From Acetobacteraceae bacterium (GTDB lineage Bacteria; Pseudomonadota; Alphaproteobacteria; Acetobacterales; Acetobacteraceae): 46,976 nt of DNA. The first letter of the stretch is position 1. Each line of letters opens with the position of its first letter. The notes below the pieces were generated by a model. That model was not told the origin of the DNA and made no database searches. It was given only the letters and a program-made list of their open reading frames with translations. The position numbers and the translations under genes were made by a program. The stretch covers positions 1 to 46,976 of the forward strand of contig SHWL01000016.1 of NCBI GenBank assembly GCA_009693865.1, written 5' to 3'. Below are positions 1 through 8,637 of the stretch, in pieces.

Positions 1-491
1 GCCAGGCCTGAAAGGCCGGCTCACGCACTTTGCGCAAAAGTGTGGCCGATCAGACTCGGTCAGGCCTGAAACGACAGAGGACCAAATCGCGGGAACTGGC
101 TCGGGACGGCCGGTTCAGAGACCGATTTTCCATAATGAGAACTGCTGACACGAGGCAGCTTTCCTCAGCTGTTCGCATTCCGGCCCGTTTCCGAGAAAAC
201 TCCCGGGGATGCGGGTTCCGGCGATGCCGCGGCGCTAAAATAAGGCCAGACCGCCATCCGGCGAGAAAATCGCCAGGGAGGGTTGGCGAACCACCTCGGA
301 TCGTGTTCAATCATGGTCGGCGAGGTCATGCTCGCTGGGGGGACGATACGGCCTTGCCTTCAAGATCGGTGTAGGTTAGTCGGTTACAGGGAATTGCTCA
401 TCGCCCGTCTCAAGTGGCGAGCCGCGGAGCCGTTCGTCGATTGTGGTGCAAACGGGACCTTTGGCCAGGCCAAACAGGGAGTTCGCAGCGG
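1..491. other. Non-coding left edge
   Basis: I see no convincing gene here. Open frames on both strands have Arg/Pro-rich composition typical of shadow frames in GC-rich DNA. The stretch presumably holds the promoter of the transglycosylase that starts at 492, but I cannot pick out confident -35/-10 boxes. Confidence 0.5.
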
Positions 492-1715
492 ATGAGACGA
501 CCGCAATGGCGTGCCGCCATGCTCACCGCCGTTTCTGGCGCTCTCAGCCTCGCGCTTCTGGCAGGTTGTGCATCGCGGCACCACGGCGTCAGCGCCGGCG
601 ATGACGCCGCCCGGTACCTGCAAAACGCCCGTGGCCGCTATGTGATCCCGGGTCCGGCGAGCGATCCATGGGGCCCTTACATCCGGGAAGCGTCGACCCG
701 GTTCGATATGCCGGACACCTGGATCCGCGCGCTCATGCGTCAGGAATCCGGCGGGAACCTTTACCGCAACGGGCGGTTGATCACCTCCAGCGCCGGTGCG
801 ATGGGCCTGATGCAGGTCATGCCCGGCACATATCGCGAACTGCGCGCCCGTCATAATCTCGGCCCCGACCCGTTCGATCCGCATGACAACATTCTCGCTG
901 GCGTTGGCTATATGCGGGAAATGTACGACATTTACGGCGCTCCGGGGTTCCTTGCCGCTTACAACGCCGGGCCCAACAGATTGGACGACTATCTGGCGAA
1001 TCAACGGGGCCTGCCCGACGAGACACGAAAATATGTGGCCGCGATCGGACCCTCGCTGCGCCATGCCTCGCCCCGCGTCCGGTCGCCGGCCGAGCAGTAC
1101 GCGATGAACCAGCTACCACTCTATATCCCGCCCGGACCTCGCTACGGTTATGGCGCGGTACAGGTGCCAACTGTCCAGATAGCGGCGGCCACGACGAGCT
1201 TCACGGCGCCAGCTCAACCGGCATACACCCCGGCGCCGCAGCCGCGCGTCCTCGCCTTCGCGGAACCACCGAAGCCCGTGGTCTACGCGCCGTCTCTGGT
1301 CGCGGCCACTGTGCCGCAGCCGCGCGTGCTCGCCTGGGCTGAGCCGCCCCGGCCAGTTTACTACACCCCGGCGCCCGTCCGGGTCGCCGCGCAACCGCCA
1401 CCCCGACGGGTGGCCGTGGCACATGTGACTCCGCGTTACGCCGCTTCCACAAGGGTCGCGCTGGCCGTTCCGCCGACGCCCCCGGTGCAACGAAGTGGTG
1501 GTGGCCTGCACCTGATCTCCAGCGCGGTCGCGGCGGAGGCCATGCCAGCGCGGCACGGCAAGCGAAATCTCACGGTTCCGGTCAGCTACCAGAAGCCTGA
1601 TCGCCGCCACGCCCAGGCACCGAAGGCGGCCACCTGGAAGACGCGGGCTCAGGCGGCATCGGGATGCCACAAGGACAGCCGGGGCAAGACGGTCTGCGGT
1701 CCGCAACGTATCTGA
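492..1715 (+). CDS. Lipoprotein lytic transglycosylase (SLT domain)
   Basis: A cell-wall hydrolase that should cleave peptidoglycan glycan strands between MurNAc and GlcNAc, anchored in the envelope. From the ATG at 492 (an in-frame GTG at 414 adds an Arg-rich stretch and is rejected) it begins with a lipoprotein signal ending in LLAGC, lipidated Cys26. The SLT/GEWL-like domain follows at about residues 60-190, with catalytic Glu85 in RQESGG, the GAMGLMQVMP motif at 102-111 and AAYNAGP at 155-161. The C-terminal half (about 200 residues) is Pro/Ala-rich and low in complexity. It contains two imperfect copies of a QPRVLA-(F/W)-AEPP unit and may be a wall-spanning linker. It is convergent with the next gene across a perfect hairpin. 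The domain assignment is firm; the physiological role is inferred. Confidence 0.9.
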   Translation: MRRPQWRAAMLTAVSGALSLALLAGCASRHHGVSAGDDAARYLQNARGRYVIPGPASDPWGPYIREASTRFDMPDTWIRALMRQESGGNLYRNGRLITSSAGAMGLMQVMPGTYRELRARHNLGPDPFDPHDNILAGVGYMREMYDIYGAPGFLAAYNAGPNRLDDYLANQRGLPDETRKYVAAIGPSLRHASPRVRSPAEQYAMNQLPLYIPPGPRYGYGAVQVPTVQIAAATTSFTAPAQPAYTPAPQPRVLAFAEPPKPVVYAPSLVAATVPQPRVLAWAEPPRPVYYTPAPVRVAAQPPPRRVAVAHVTPRYAASTRVALAVPPTPPVQRSGGGLHLISSAVAAEAMPARHGKRNLTVPVSYQKPDRRHAQAPKAATWKTRAQAASGCHKDSRGKTVCGPQRI

Positions 1716-1737
1716 TTTTCTCGGTCCGACGTCTTTC

Positions 1738-1767
1738 GCGAGGCCGGCTGAGATATGCCGGCCTCGC
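1738..1767. terminator. Bidirectional hairpin between convergent genes
   Basis: A perfect 11-bp inverted repeat, GCGAGGCCGGC with GCCGGCCTCGC and an 8-base loop, lies between the stop of the transglycosylase (1715) and the stop of the convergent gene (1772). No strong T run follows on either strand, so it may work as a weak intrinsic terminator for both. Confidence 0.55.
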
Positions 1768-1771
1768 TGAT

Positions 1772-2566
1772 TCAGAGCCAGCCGGTCAATCCGGCGAAGG
1801 CCACCGCGAGCCGATCGCCCAGGCCCCGTGGTCCTGGCATCGCCTCCGTTCCGCGCCGCAGATCGCGCCGGGCGAGCACCGCCGGCAGGGCCGCGGCAAT
1901 CTGAGCGCGCGGTAGACGGCCGGACGGCCCCTCACCCAACCAGCGCCCGCCCTCACTGACCAATTCATTCATAACGGCCAGGACACCAGCCGATCCGGGT
2001 TCCGCGATCGCGTCGGCGACCGCGAGTTTTCGCGCCGCGAGCAGGTCCGCGGGCAACAGACAGCGCCCCCGCATCGCCCGCCTCCGGTTCCATCGTATCA
2101 CGCGGGCCGCGCCATACGCCGCGCCGAGTGGGCGAAAAATCTCAGGGTCCGGCGCGCCAAGAAGCTTTGCCGCGGAGGCGGCGATCCCGCCCGCTCCCTC
2201 CTGCAGCCAGGCGCGCCAGGCAACAAGCGTTGCGATCTCCGGCTCGATTTCGGCTTCATGGGCATCGACGATCCGCGTCAGCGCGAACGCGGAGAGACGA
2301 CCGGCGTCGATCAGTTCCCCCAGCGGCGTCGCGACCTCATGCCGCCGGCGTGCGCCTTCCACGACCTCCCGCCACCAATGCAGGCGGATCAGGGCCAGAT
2401 GCGGCTCGGACGCGACCTCCCGCGCCCGGGCGAGTTCATGGTCGAAGGCATAGAGGGTCAGCAGCGCGTCCCGATGTTCGGGCGGGGCGAACAACGATGT
2501 CAGGAACTGGTCGGGGTCGTGAGCGCGGACCAATGTGGCGAGCGGATTGCCGATGGGAGAGGCCAT
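1772..2566 (-). CDS. Squalene/phytoene synthase-family protein, NDUFAF6-like
   Basis: A 264-residue member of the trans-isoprenyl diphosphate synthase (squalene/phytoene synthase) family. The region that carries the first Asp-rich motif in true synthases reads YAFDHELARAREVASE, followed by a WWREVVEG segment. This lacks the DxxxD metal-binding pattern and resembles the mitochondrial complex I assembly factor NDUFAF6 more than carotenoid or hopanoid enzymes. I therefore infer a non-catalytic or assembly role. The ATG at 2566 is chosen because the family fold starts just after it (NPLATLVRAHDPDQF); the upstream in-frame ATG at 2689 would run into the sodB region. The gene diverges from sodB, about 105 bp away. 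Confidence 0.75.
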   Translation of the reverse strand: MASPIGNPLATLVRAHDPDQFLTSLFAPPEHRDALLTLYAFDHELARAREVASEPHLALIRLHWWREVVEGARRRHEVATPLGELIDAGRLSAFALTRIVDAHEAEIEPEIATLVAWRAWLQEGAGGIAASAAKLLGAPDPEIFRPLGAAYGAARVIRWNRRRAMRGRCLLPADLLAARKLAVADAIAEPGSAGVLAVMNELVSEGGRWLGEGPSGRLPRAQIAAALPAVLARRDLRRGTEAMPGPRGLGDRLAVAFAGLTGWL

Positions 2567-2670
2567 GGGGGCGGAGGTGGCGCGAAAATCAGGGACATGC
2601 AAGATTGACCGCGCGCGAGACGGAACATACAGACCACCGCGTCCAACCACCGTGTCCACCGGAGGATCCA

Positions 2671-3264
2671 ATGGCTTTCGAACTGCCAACCCTGAACTAC
2701 GCCAACTCGGCGCTTGGCGCCAAAGGCATGTGCGAGGAAACCCTCGACCTGCATCATGGCAAACATCACCAGGCTTATGTCACGGCGCTGAATGGCTTCG
2801 TGGCGAGCGACGCTTCACTCGCCGGCAAGTCGCTGGACGAGATCGTGCTGGCGACCACCGCGGCGGGCGGTCCCGTCTTCAACAATGCGGGTCAGCATTG
2901 GAACCACATCCTGTTCTGGCAAAGCATGAGCCCGACGGGCGGCACGATCCCGCCAAAGCTGCAGGCCAAGATCGACAGCGATCTGGGCGGCACCGAAAAG
3001 TTCAAGGACGCCTTCAAGGCCGCTGGCATTTCGCAGTTCGGCTCCGGCTGGGCCTGGCTCGTGCTCGGGTCGGACGGCAAGCTGAAGGTGACGAAGACGC
3101 CGAACGGATCGAACCCGCTGGCGACCGGCGAAGGCAAGGTCCTGCTGGCGTGCGACGTGTGGGAGCACGCCTATTATCTGGACTTCAAGAACGTCCGCCC
3201 GAATTATCTGCAGAATTGGCTGGATAAGCTGGCCAATTATGAATTCGCCGCGGCACAGCTTTAA
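2671..3264 (+). CDS. sodB: Superoxide dismutase, Fe type
   Basis: Converts superoxide to oxygen and hydrogen peroxide in the cytoplasm. The 197-residue protein has the complete Fe/Mn-SOD fold. Metal ligands are His28 (LHHGKHH), His79 (QHWNH), Asp162 and His166 (DVWEHAYYLD). Gln75 in NNAGQHWNH sits in the position used by Fe-SODs, whereas Mn enzymes usually supply this Gln from the other domain, so Fe is the likely metal. The start is fixed by a GGAGG ribosome-binding site 6 bases before the ATG. A strong hairpin follows the stop, so it is probably monocistronic. Family assignment is certain; metal preference is inferred. Confidence 0.97.
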   Translation: MAFELPTLNYANSALGAKGMCEETLDLHHGKHHQAYVTALNGFVASDASLAGKSLDEIVLATTAAGGPVFNNAGQHWNHILFWQSMSPTGGTIPPKLQAKIDSDLGGTEKFKDAFKAAGISQFGSGWAWLVLGSDGKLKVTKTPNGSNPLATGEGKVLLACDVWEHAYYLDFKNVRPNYLQNWLDKLANYEFAAAQL

Positions 3265-3275
3265 GTCTTTGAACG

Positions 3276-3306
3276 GTCCACCCGGTGGGAGCCCCGCCGG
3301 GTGGAC
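3276..3306 (+). terminator. Hairpin downstream of sodB
   Basis: A perfect 10-bp stem, GTCCACCCGG with CCGGGTGGAC and an 11-base loop, begins 11 bases after the sodB stop. There is no T run, so termination strength is uncertain. It could also stabilise the sodB mRNA end. Confidence 0.5.
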
Positions 3307-3339
3307 ACCGCATCTGAGCCCGCCGTTTGGGGGTGTTGG

Positions 3340-4341
3340 ATGTTGACACGGCGTCTGGCCCTGGCAGGCAGCACGGCAAGTCTGACAGCCGTTGCGTCGC
3401 ATGCCGCGGCGCCGACGCCCCTGTCGCATATTGTCGTGATATTGCGGGAAAATCATAGCTTCGACAATTATTTCGGCGCCTTTCCAGGGGCCAACGGTCA
3501 GATCATGGATGGCGTCTGCGCCGATGAGTATCCCGATCCGCCACACAACCGGCAGGCCGCGCTGGCAGGCCCGATCCAGAAGAGCATTTTCGGCAAACCC
3601 ATCGGCGCCTGCCACTATCCCCCCGAACATTTGCCGCGTTACCACGCATGGGCTCGCCAGTTCACCCTGTGCGACAATTATTTCGGGGAGCTACTGGCGC
3701 CCTCGGTCCCGAATTATTTCGCCCTGATGGGTGTGACCAGTCCGGTCCTGGACAACCCGAAAGGGCCGCGCGCTTCCTACACCGAAACAAGCCTTGTCGA
3801 CCGGCTCAACGATAAGCGCCTGAGCTGGAAGAACTACAACGGCGGAATTTCAATGGTGTCCATGTTTCGCTCGGCGAAAGAAAGCGGCAATATCGTTCCT
3901 GTCGCTCGGTTCGCCGCCGATGCCGCCGCCGGCCGGCTGCCTTCGGTATCCTGGATCACGCCGTCGCTCGCGGATAGCGAACACCCGCCTTACAGTGTCA
4001 AACACGGGGAAGCCTGGACCGCCGCGCTCGTGGAAGCCGCGATGGCGAGTCCGGTTTGGCCGCGCACCGCGATCCTGATCGTTTGGGATGAGTGGGGTGG
4101 TTTCAACGATCATGTGACCCCGCCTGTCGTCGAGTCCTTATCGGGTCAACGGCTGCGCTACGGCTACCGGGTTCCGTGTCTGGTGATCGGTCCATTGGCG
4201 AAACGAGGCCACGTGTCCCACACGCTCTATTCCCATGCCAGCATCGTCCGCACCATCTGCCGGGTGTTCGCACTACCGCCATTGACTCAGGCGGACGCCA
4301 CGGCGAACGATCTGCTGGATTGTTTCACCTTCAAGGTTTGA
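3340..4341 (+). CDS. Exported phosphoesterase (phospholipase C / acid phosphatase family)
   Basis: A 333-residue member of the phosphoesterase family PF04185, which includes bacterial phospholipases C and AcpA-type acid phosphatases. The N-terminus, MLTRRLALAG then a hydrophobic stretch ending AAA, looks like a twin-arginine signal, so the enzyme is probably exported folded. Family motifs are clear: ENHSFDNYFG at about 37-46, a HPPYSVKHGEAW segment in the middle, and WDEWGGFNDHV, which supplies metal ligands. The ATG at 3340 is preferred over the in-frame GTG at 3301 because it begins the signal peptide and 3301 falls inside the sodB hairpin. The stop abuts the sulfatase frame, suggesting co-transcription of two hydrolases of the alkaline-phosphatase superfamily. 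The substrate cannot be told. Confidence 0.85.
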   Translation: MLTRRLALAGSTASLTAVASHAAAPTPLSHIVVILRENHSFDNYFGAFPGANGQIMDGVCADEYPDPPHNRQAALAGPIQKSIFGKPIGACHYPPEHLPRYHAWARQFTLCDNYFGELLAPSVPNYFALMGVTSPVLDNPKGPRASYTETSLVDRLNDKRLSWKNYNGGISMVSMFRSAKESGNIVPVARFAADAAAGRLPSVSWITPSLADSEHPPYSVKHGEAWTAALVEAAMASPVWPRTAILIVWDEWGGFNDHVTPPVVESLSGQRLRYGYRVPCLVIGPLAKRGHVSHTLYSHASIVRTICRVFALPPLTQADATANDLLDCFTFKV

Positions 4342-4362
4342 ATGCCCAGGAGAGGCCTCCCC

Positions 4363-5814
4363 ATGCCGTCCGCCAAGAATCTGATCGTCATCATGTCGGA
4401 CGAGCATAACCCGAAAGTCGCGGGTTATGCGGGTCATCCGGTCATTTCGACCCCGCATCTGGATCGGATCGCCGCGTCCGGGACTCGGTTCACCTCCGCG
4501 TATACGCCGTCGCCCATTTGCGTTCCCGCCCGGGCGAGTTTCATCACCGGATTGCCGGTGCACAAGCACCGTGCGTGGGATAATGCCATCGCTTATGATG
4601 GCCGCATTCCCGGCTGGTCGCACATGCTGCGGGATCGCGGGCATCGGGCGGTATCGATCGGCAAGCTGCATTATCGCGGACACGAGGGCGAGGATTACGG
4701 TTTCACCGAGAGCCTTTTGGCGATGAACATCTCGAACGGAGTCGGCGACGTCACGCATCTGATCCGCGATCCAGAGGACGTCCGGTTGACCGGCGCGAAG
4801 TTGCTGGAACAAGCCAAAGCCGGGGAGAGCGACTACACGCTTTATGACCGTCAGATCGCCGCCGAGGCACAGGTTTGGTTGCGCGAGACCGGTGCGAAGC
4901 GGCACGAAAAGCCGTGGGTGCTGTTCGTTTCCATGGTGTCGCCGCATTTTCCGCTGACCGCTCCGCCGGAGTTCTTTTACCGGTATCGCGGTCAGGCTCT
5001 GCCTCGGCCGAAGGCCTATGACCTGGACGCGCGGCCGATGCATCCTTACGTCGCGATGTACCGGCGCAAGTCGCATTACGACGCGCCGTTCCGAACCGAG
5101 GACGATCTGAACCGGGCGCTGTCCGGTTATTTCGGCCTCGTGTCGTTCATGGATGAGCAGGTGGGCAAGATCATGGCGGCGCTGGACGCGGCCGGTCTGC
5201 GCGAGACCACGCGGGCGATCTATACGTCGGACCATGGCGACAATCTTGGCTCGCGGGGCCTGTGGGGCAAGGCGACAATGTATGAGGAAAGCGCGGGCAT
5301 TCCGATGCTGCTGTCCGGCGCCGATGTGCCCATGGGTGGGGTGAGCCGGGTGCCGGTCACGTTGTGCGATGTGTCCGCCACCATTCTGGACGCGGTTGGC
5401 GAGGGCGACGCGGTCGCGCGATACGGGTTGCCGGGGGAGTCGTTGTTGCGGTTAACCGCGGCTCCGGCGGGCGATCGTGCCGCGTTATCGGAATTTCATA
5501 CTTATGGGCCGGACGCGTTTTATATGTTGCGCACGGAACGTTACAAATACGTGCATTATGTCGGTGGGCCGCCACAACTGTTCGATCTCGCTTTGGACCC
5601 CGAGGAGTTGAACGATCTTGGCACCAGCAACGCCGCGGCGGACATCAGAGGGACGCTGGAGGCGCGGTTACGGGCGCTGCTGGATCCGGAGGCCGTGGAC
5701 CGGCTCGCGAAGGCGGATCAGGCGGCGATGATCGAGCAATATGGCGGCGAGCAGGTGTTGCGCGCGAAGAAGCCGGCGGCGTTCACGCCACCACCGGCGA
5801 TGGCGGGACATTGA
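4363..5814 (+). CDS. Sulfatase (formylglycine type)
   Basis: A 483-residue type I sulfatase that should hydrolyse an organic sulfate ester. The signature CVPARASFITG places the residue converted to formylglycine at Cys53. Asp13 and neighbours (SDEHN) are expected calcium ligands, and DHGD near residue 290 completes the metal site. The Cys-type motif implies a formylglycine-generating enzyme or anSME elsewhere in the genome; none is in this window. No signal peptide is visible, so it is probably cytoplasmic, like many choline-sulfatase relatives. The start at 4363 has AGGAGAGG just upstream; an in-frame ATG at 4342 directly after the previous stop is less likely. Substrate unknown. Confidence 0.88.
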   Translation: MPSAKNLIVIMSDEHNPKVAGYAGHPVISTPHLDRIAASGTRFTSAYTPSPICVPARASFITGLPVHKHRAWDNAIAYDGRIPGWSHMLRDRGHRAVSIGKLHYRGHEGEDYGFTESLLAMNISNGVGDVTHLIRDPEDVRLTGAKLLEQAKAGESDYTLYDRQIAAEAQVWLRETGAKRHEKPWVLFVSMVSPHFPLTAPPEFFYRYRGQALPRPKAYDLDARPMHPYVAMYRRKSHYDAPFRTEDDLNRALSGYFGLVSFMDEQVGKIMAALDAAGLRETTRAIYTSDHGDNLGSRGLWGKATMYEESAGIPMLLSGADVPMGGVSRVPVTLCDVSATILDAVGEGDAVARYGLPGESLLRLTAAPAGDRAALSEFHTYGPDAFYMLRTERYKYVHYVGGPPQLFDLALDPEELNDLGTSNAAADIRGTLEARLRALLDPEAVDRLAKADQAAMIEQYGGEQVLRAKKPAAFTPPPAMAGH

Positions 5815-5885
5815 GGCACGCACCTAACGGTTGACACACCGCGGCCGGTCCCACGCGCCATCTCCCCGGCAGAAGGCCGAGGGCT

Positions 5886-6266
5886 TCAGATACGGCGGCG
5901 AACGATTCCGTTCTTGAGCATCGGCGAGTTGAAGTTCAGCAACAGCCCCAGGGATATCTGGCTCAATTTGAGATAGGTCATCAGTTGCGCTTCGTGGATT
6001 GGCAAGATCCGTTCGACGGCCTTGATTTCGACGACCAGACAGTCGCCGACCACGATATCCATCTGATAATGGCAGTCGAGTTCCATGCCTTTGTAACGAA
6101 TGGGCAGCTTCCGCTGGGGGGTGTGAGGAATACCTGCGTTGCGAAGCTCGAAGCACAGGCATTCCTGATAGGCATTCTCAAGCAAGCCCGGCCCCAGGTG
6201 GCGATGGACCTCGATGGCATAACCAATTACGCCACGGGAGTATTCGTTATCGAGATTTCCTGTCAT
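5886..6266 (-). CDS. GxxExxY protein (PD-(D/E)xK nuclease-like fold)
   Basis: A 126-residue protein with the diagnostic GxxExxY motif, GLLENAY at 27-33. A later PD-(D/E)xK-like core follows, with Asp70 in YQMD and E80-I-K82 in VVEIKAVE. The family (TIGR04256, PDDEXK_3-like) is widespread, frequently mobile and of unknown function; a nuclease role is inferred from the fold only. Its 5' side carries one arm of a near-perfect inverted repeat rich in CACAAAGA units (separate entry). It stands alone between the convergent sulfatase and the co-directional VWA gene, which suggests independent acquisition. Confidence 0.85.
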   Translation of the reverse strand: MTGNLDNEYSRGVIGYAIEVHRHLGPGLLENAYQECLCFELRNAGIPHTPQRKLPIRYKGMELDCHYQMDIVVGDCLVVEIKAVERILPIHEAQLMTYLKLSQISLGLLLNFNSPMLKNGIVRRRI

Positions 6267-6273
6267 GGCTCAT

Positions 6274-6441
6274 CCTTTGTGTTCTTTGTGTCTTTGTGGT
6301 GATTTCACTTTCTTCAGGTTTTGAAAAAAAGTGATTCCTGATGTTCCCACAAGGGCAATCGTGGGCGATCATGTCACAGCGTGGCGGACGGTGCCGGTGT
6401 CACGAAGAATGAAATCACCACAAAGACACAAAGATCACAAA
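6274..6441. repeat. Long inverted repeat upstream of the GxxExxY gene
   Basis: The left arm (about 6274-6315) and right arm (about 6404-6441) are reverse complements over roughly 40 bases with a few mismatches. The core CCACAAAGACACAAAGA appears on the + strand in the right arm and reversed in the left arm. The central 88 bases contain no obvious gene. The left arm begins just outside the GxxExxY start codon, so the structure could form in the leader of that mRNA or mark the end of an inserted unit. Confidence 0.85.
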
Positions 6442-6520
6442 GATTCTATTGTCTCAGGCCCGGGATCGAACGGGCTGAACTCACGCCCAATCGCGCCAGG
6501 TGGATCAATGGTCTCTCAAG

Positions 6521-7699
6521 CTACCGGCTCAATTCCTTCGTCATCTCGTCGATCCCGTTCACTGTCAGAGGGAACATCCGCCCCTCCATCAGATCGTTGA
6601 GCATGGTGATCGATCGCACATGCCCCCAGCCTGGTTTCGGTGTCGGGTTCAACCAGGCGGAGCGCCGGTAATGGCCGGTCAGCCGCTCCATCCAGACAGT
6701 TCCCGCCTCCTCGTTCCAATGCTCAACGGAACCGCCGGGCATGGTGACCTCGTACGGGCTCATCGAACCATCGCCAACGAAGATCAACTTATAGTCGGGC
6801 CCATAGGTCCGCAGCACCTGCCAGGTCGGAATCACCTCCTCATGCCGGCGGCGGTTGTTTTTCCACACCCGCTCATAGGGACAGTTATGGAAGTAATAAT
6901 ACTCCAGATGTTTGAACTCCGTCCGGGCGGCTGAGAACAACTCCTCGGTTAGTTTCACGTAATCGTCCATCGATCCGCCGATATCCAGAAACAGCAGCAC
7001 CTTCACGGTATTGTGCCGCTCCGGCACCATTTTCAGGTCCAGCATGCCGGCGTTGTTCGCGGTGGATTTGATCGTATCCGGCAGGTCCAACTCCGTCGCG
7101 GCGCCCTGCCGAGCGAAACGCCGCAGCCGCCGCAGCGCGAGTTTCATCCCACGCGTGCCAAGCTCCACCGTATCGTCGAGGTCCTTGAAATCACGCTTGT
7201 CCCAGACCTTCACGGCAGAGCGATTGCGCGATTTGTCCTGCCCGATACGGACACCCTCGGGGTTGTAGCCGTAAGCGCCAAAGGGCGACGTTCCCGCGGT
7301 GCCGATCCATTTCGATCCGCCCTGATGACGTTCCTTCTGCTCCGCCAGCAACTCTTTCAGCCGCTTCATGATGGCCTCGAAACCGCCAAGCGCCTGGATT
7401 TCCTTCATCTGCTCGGGCGTCAAAAGCTTCTCGGCCAATTTAAGCAGCCATTCCTCCGGGAGATCCTGAACAGCGACTCCCTCCGGTGGTTCAAGCCCTT
7501 TGAAACACTGCGCGAACACCCGATCGAATTTATCCAGATGCCGCTCGTCCTTCACCAGGGTCGCACGGGAGAGATAATAGAAATCCTCCACGCTGTACTC
7601 AGCGATGCCGGCCCGCATCCCCGCCATCAGCGTGAGCCATTCTGTGATCGAGGTGGGCAAACCCGCGGTGCGCAACCCCTGGATCAGATGCGCGAACAT
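6521..7699 (-). CDS. VWA domain (CoxE-like) protein paired with MoxR ATPase
   Basis: A 392-residue protein with an N-terminal helical region and a C-terminal von Willebrand factor A domain from about residue 232. The MIDAS-type metal motif reads DIGGS at 239-243, so the canonical DxSxS has a Gly in the first Ser position; a GDGSMSP segment lies further on. Proteins of this type work with MoxR AAA+ ATPases as chaperone-like modules that insert metals or mature enzyme complexes. The upstream gene is exactly such an ATPase, its TGA sharing a base with this ATG, so the two are translationally coupled. The client protein is not evident nearby. Confidence 0.85.
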   Translation of the reverse strand: MFAHLIQGLRTAGLPTSITEWLTLMAGMRAGIAEYSVEDFYYLSRATLVKDERHLDKFDRVFAQCFKGLEPPEGVAVQDLPEEWLLKLAEKLLTPEQMKEIQALGGFEAIMKRLKELLAEQKERHQGGSKWIGTAGTSPFGAYGYNPEGVRIGQDKSRNRSAVKVWDKRDFKDLDDTVELGTRGMKLALRRLRRFARQGAATELDLPDTIKSTANNAGMLDLKMVPERHNTVKVLLFLDIGGSMDDYVKLTEELFSAARTEFKHLEYYYFHNCPYERVWKNNRRRHEEVIPTWQVLRTYGPDYKLIFVGDGSMSPYEVTMPGGSVEHWNEEAGTVWMERLTGHYRRSAWLNPTPKPGWGHVRSITMLNDLMEGRMFPLTVNGIDEMTKELSR

Positions 7700-8541
7700 C
7701 AGCCGCGCCGCGCCAGGAAGGCCAGACGCTCAAACAGATGCACGTCCTGCTCGTTCTTCAACAGCGCGCCATACAGTGGCGGAATGACCAGTTGCTTTTC
7801 GTTTGTGCGCAACGCTTCGACCGGCAGGTCCTCGACCATCAGCAGCTTCAGCCAATCCAGCAGTTCGGACGTCGCGGGTTTCTTTTTGAGACCAGGCACC
7901 TCGCGGATCTGGAAGAAGACATTCATCGCCTCCCGCGCCAGATCCTTTTTTATGTCGGGATAATGCGCCTGCACGATCCGCTCCATCGTTTCGCGATCGG
8001 GAAACCGGATGTAATGGAAGAAGCAACGGCGCAGGAATGCGTCCGGCAGCTCCTTTTCATTGTTCGACGTGATGATCACGACGGGACGGTGCTTCGCTGA
8101 GATCGTCTTCCGTGTCTCGTAAACAAAGAATTGCATCCGGTCGAGTTCCAGTAGCAGATCGTTCGGAAACTCGATGTCTGCTTTGTCGACTTCGTCGATC
8201 AGCACGACGACGGGATGATCCGCCTCGAACGCCTCCCACAATTTACCGCGGACGATGTAGTTGCCGATATCATGCACTCGTTCATCGCCAAGCTGCCCAT
8301 CGCGCAGGCGGGACACGGCGTCATACTCGTAAAGACCCTGTTGGGCTTTGGTGGTGGATTTGATGTGCCATTCGATCAACGGATAATCCAACGCGCCCGC
8401 GACTTCATGCGCGAGGACGGTCTTGCCGGTCCCTGGCTCTCCCTTGACCAGCAGCGGCCGTTGCAATGTCACCGACGCATTGACGGCGACCTCCAGATCG
8501 CGGGAGGCGATATATCGTTCCGTGCTCTTAAAACCAGCCAC
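7699..8541 (-). CDS. MoxR-family AAA+ ATPase
   Basis: A 280-residue AAA+ ATPase expected to act as a remodelling chaperone with the downstream VWA protein. Visible motifs are Walker A GEPGTGKT (34-41), Walker B VVLIDEVDK (112-120), a sensor-1 region IITSN (156-160) and the arginine finger region FLRRCFF. I place the start at a GTG (8541) because GGAG lies 8 bases upstream and the resulting N-terminus (MAGFKSTERYIA) matches the family. A TTG at 8628 would add 29 unrelated residues. It overlaps the VWA gene by one base. Confidence 0.88.
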   Translation of the reverse strand: MAGFKSTERYIASRDLEVAVNASVTLQRPLLVKGEPGTGKTVLAHEVAGALDYPLIEWHIKSTTKAQQGLYEYDAVSRLRDGQLGDERVHDIGNYIVRGKLWEAFEADHPVVVLIDEVDKADIEFPNDLLLELDRMQFFVYETRKTISAKHRPVVIITSNNEKELPDAFLRRCFFHYIRFPDRETMERIVQAHYPDIKKDLAREAMNVFFQIREVPGLKKKPATSELLDWLKLLMVEDLPVEALRTNEKQLVIPPLYGALLKNEQDVHLFERLAFLARRG

Positions 8542-8637
8542 CGTTAGCGCTCCATGCTCATTCAATCGCGAGTGTGTTGCGATCGCCGTCCCGCCGCAAG
8601 TCTCTTTCGGCCAGGAACGCACCTCCAACCCAGGTGG

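Noticed and set aside
414..491. GTG extension of the lytic transglycosylase
   Set aside because: It places an Arg/Trp-rich stretch before a well-formed lipoprotein signal; the ATG at 492 fits better.
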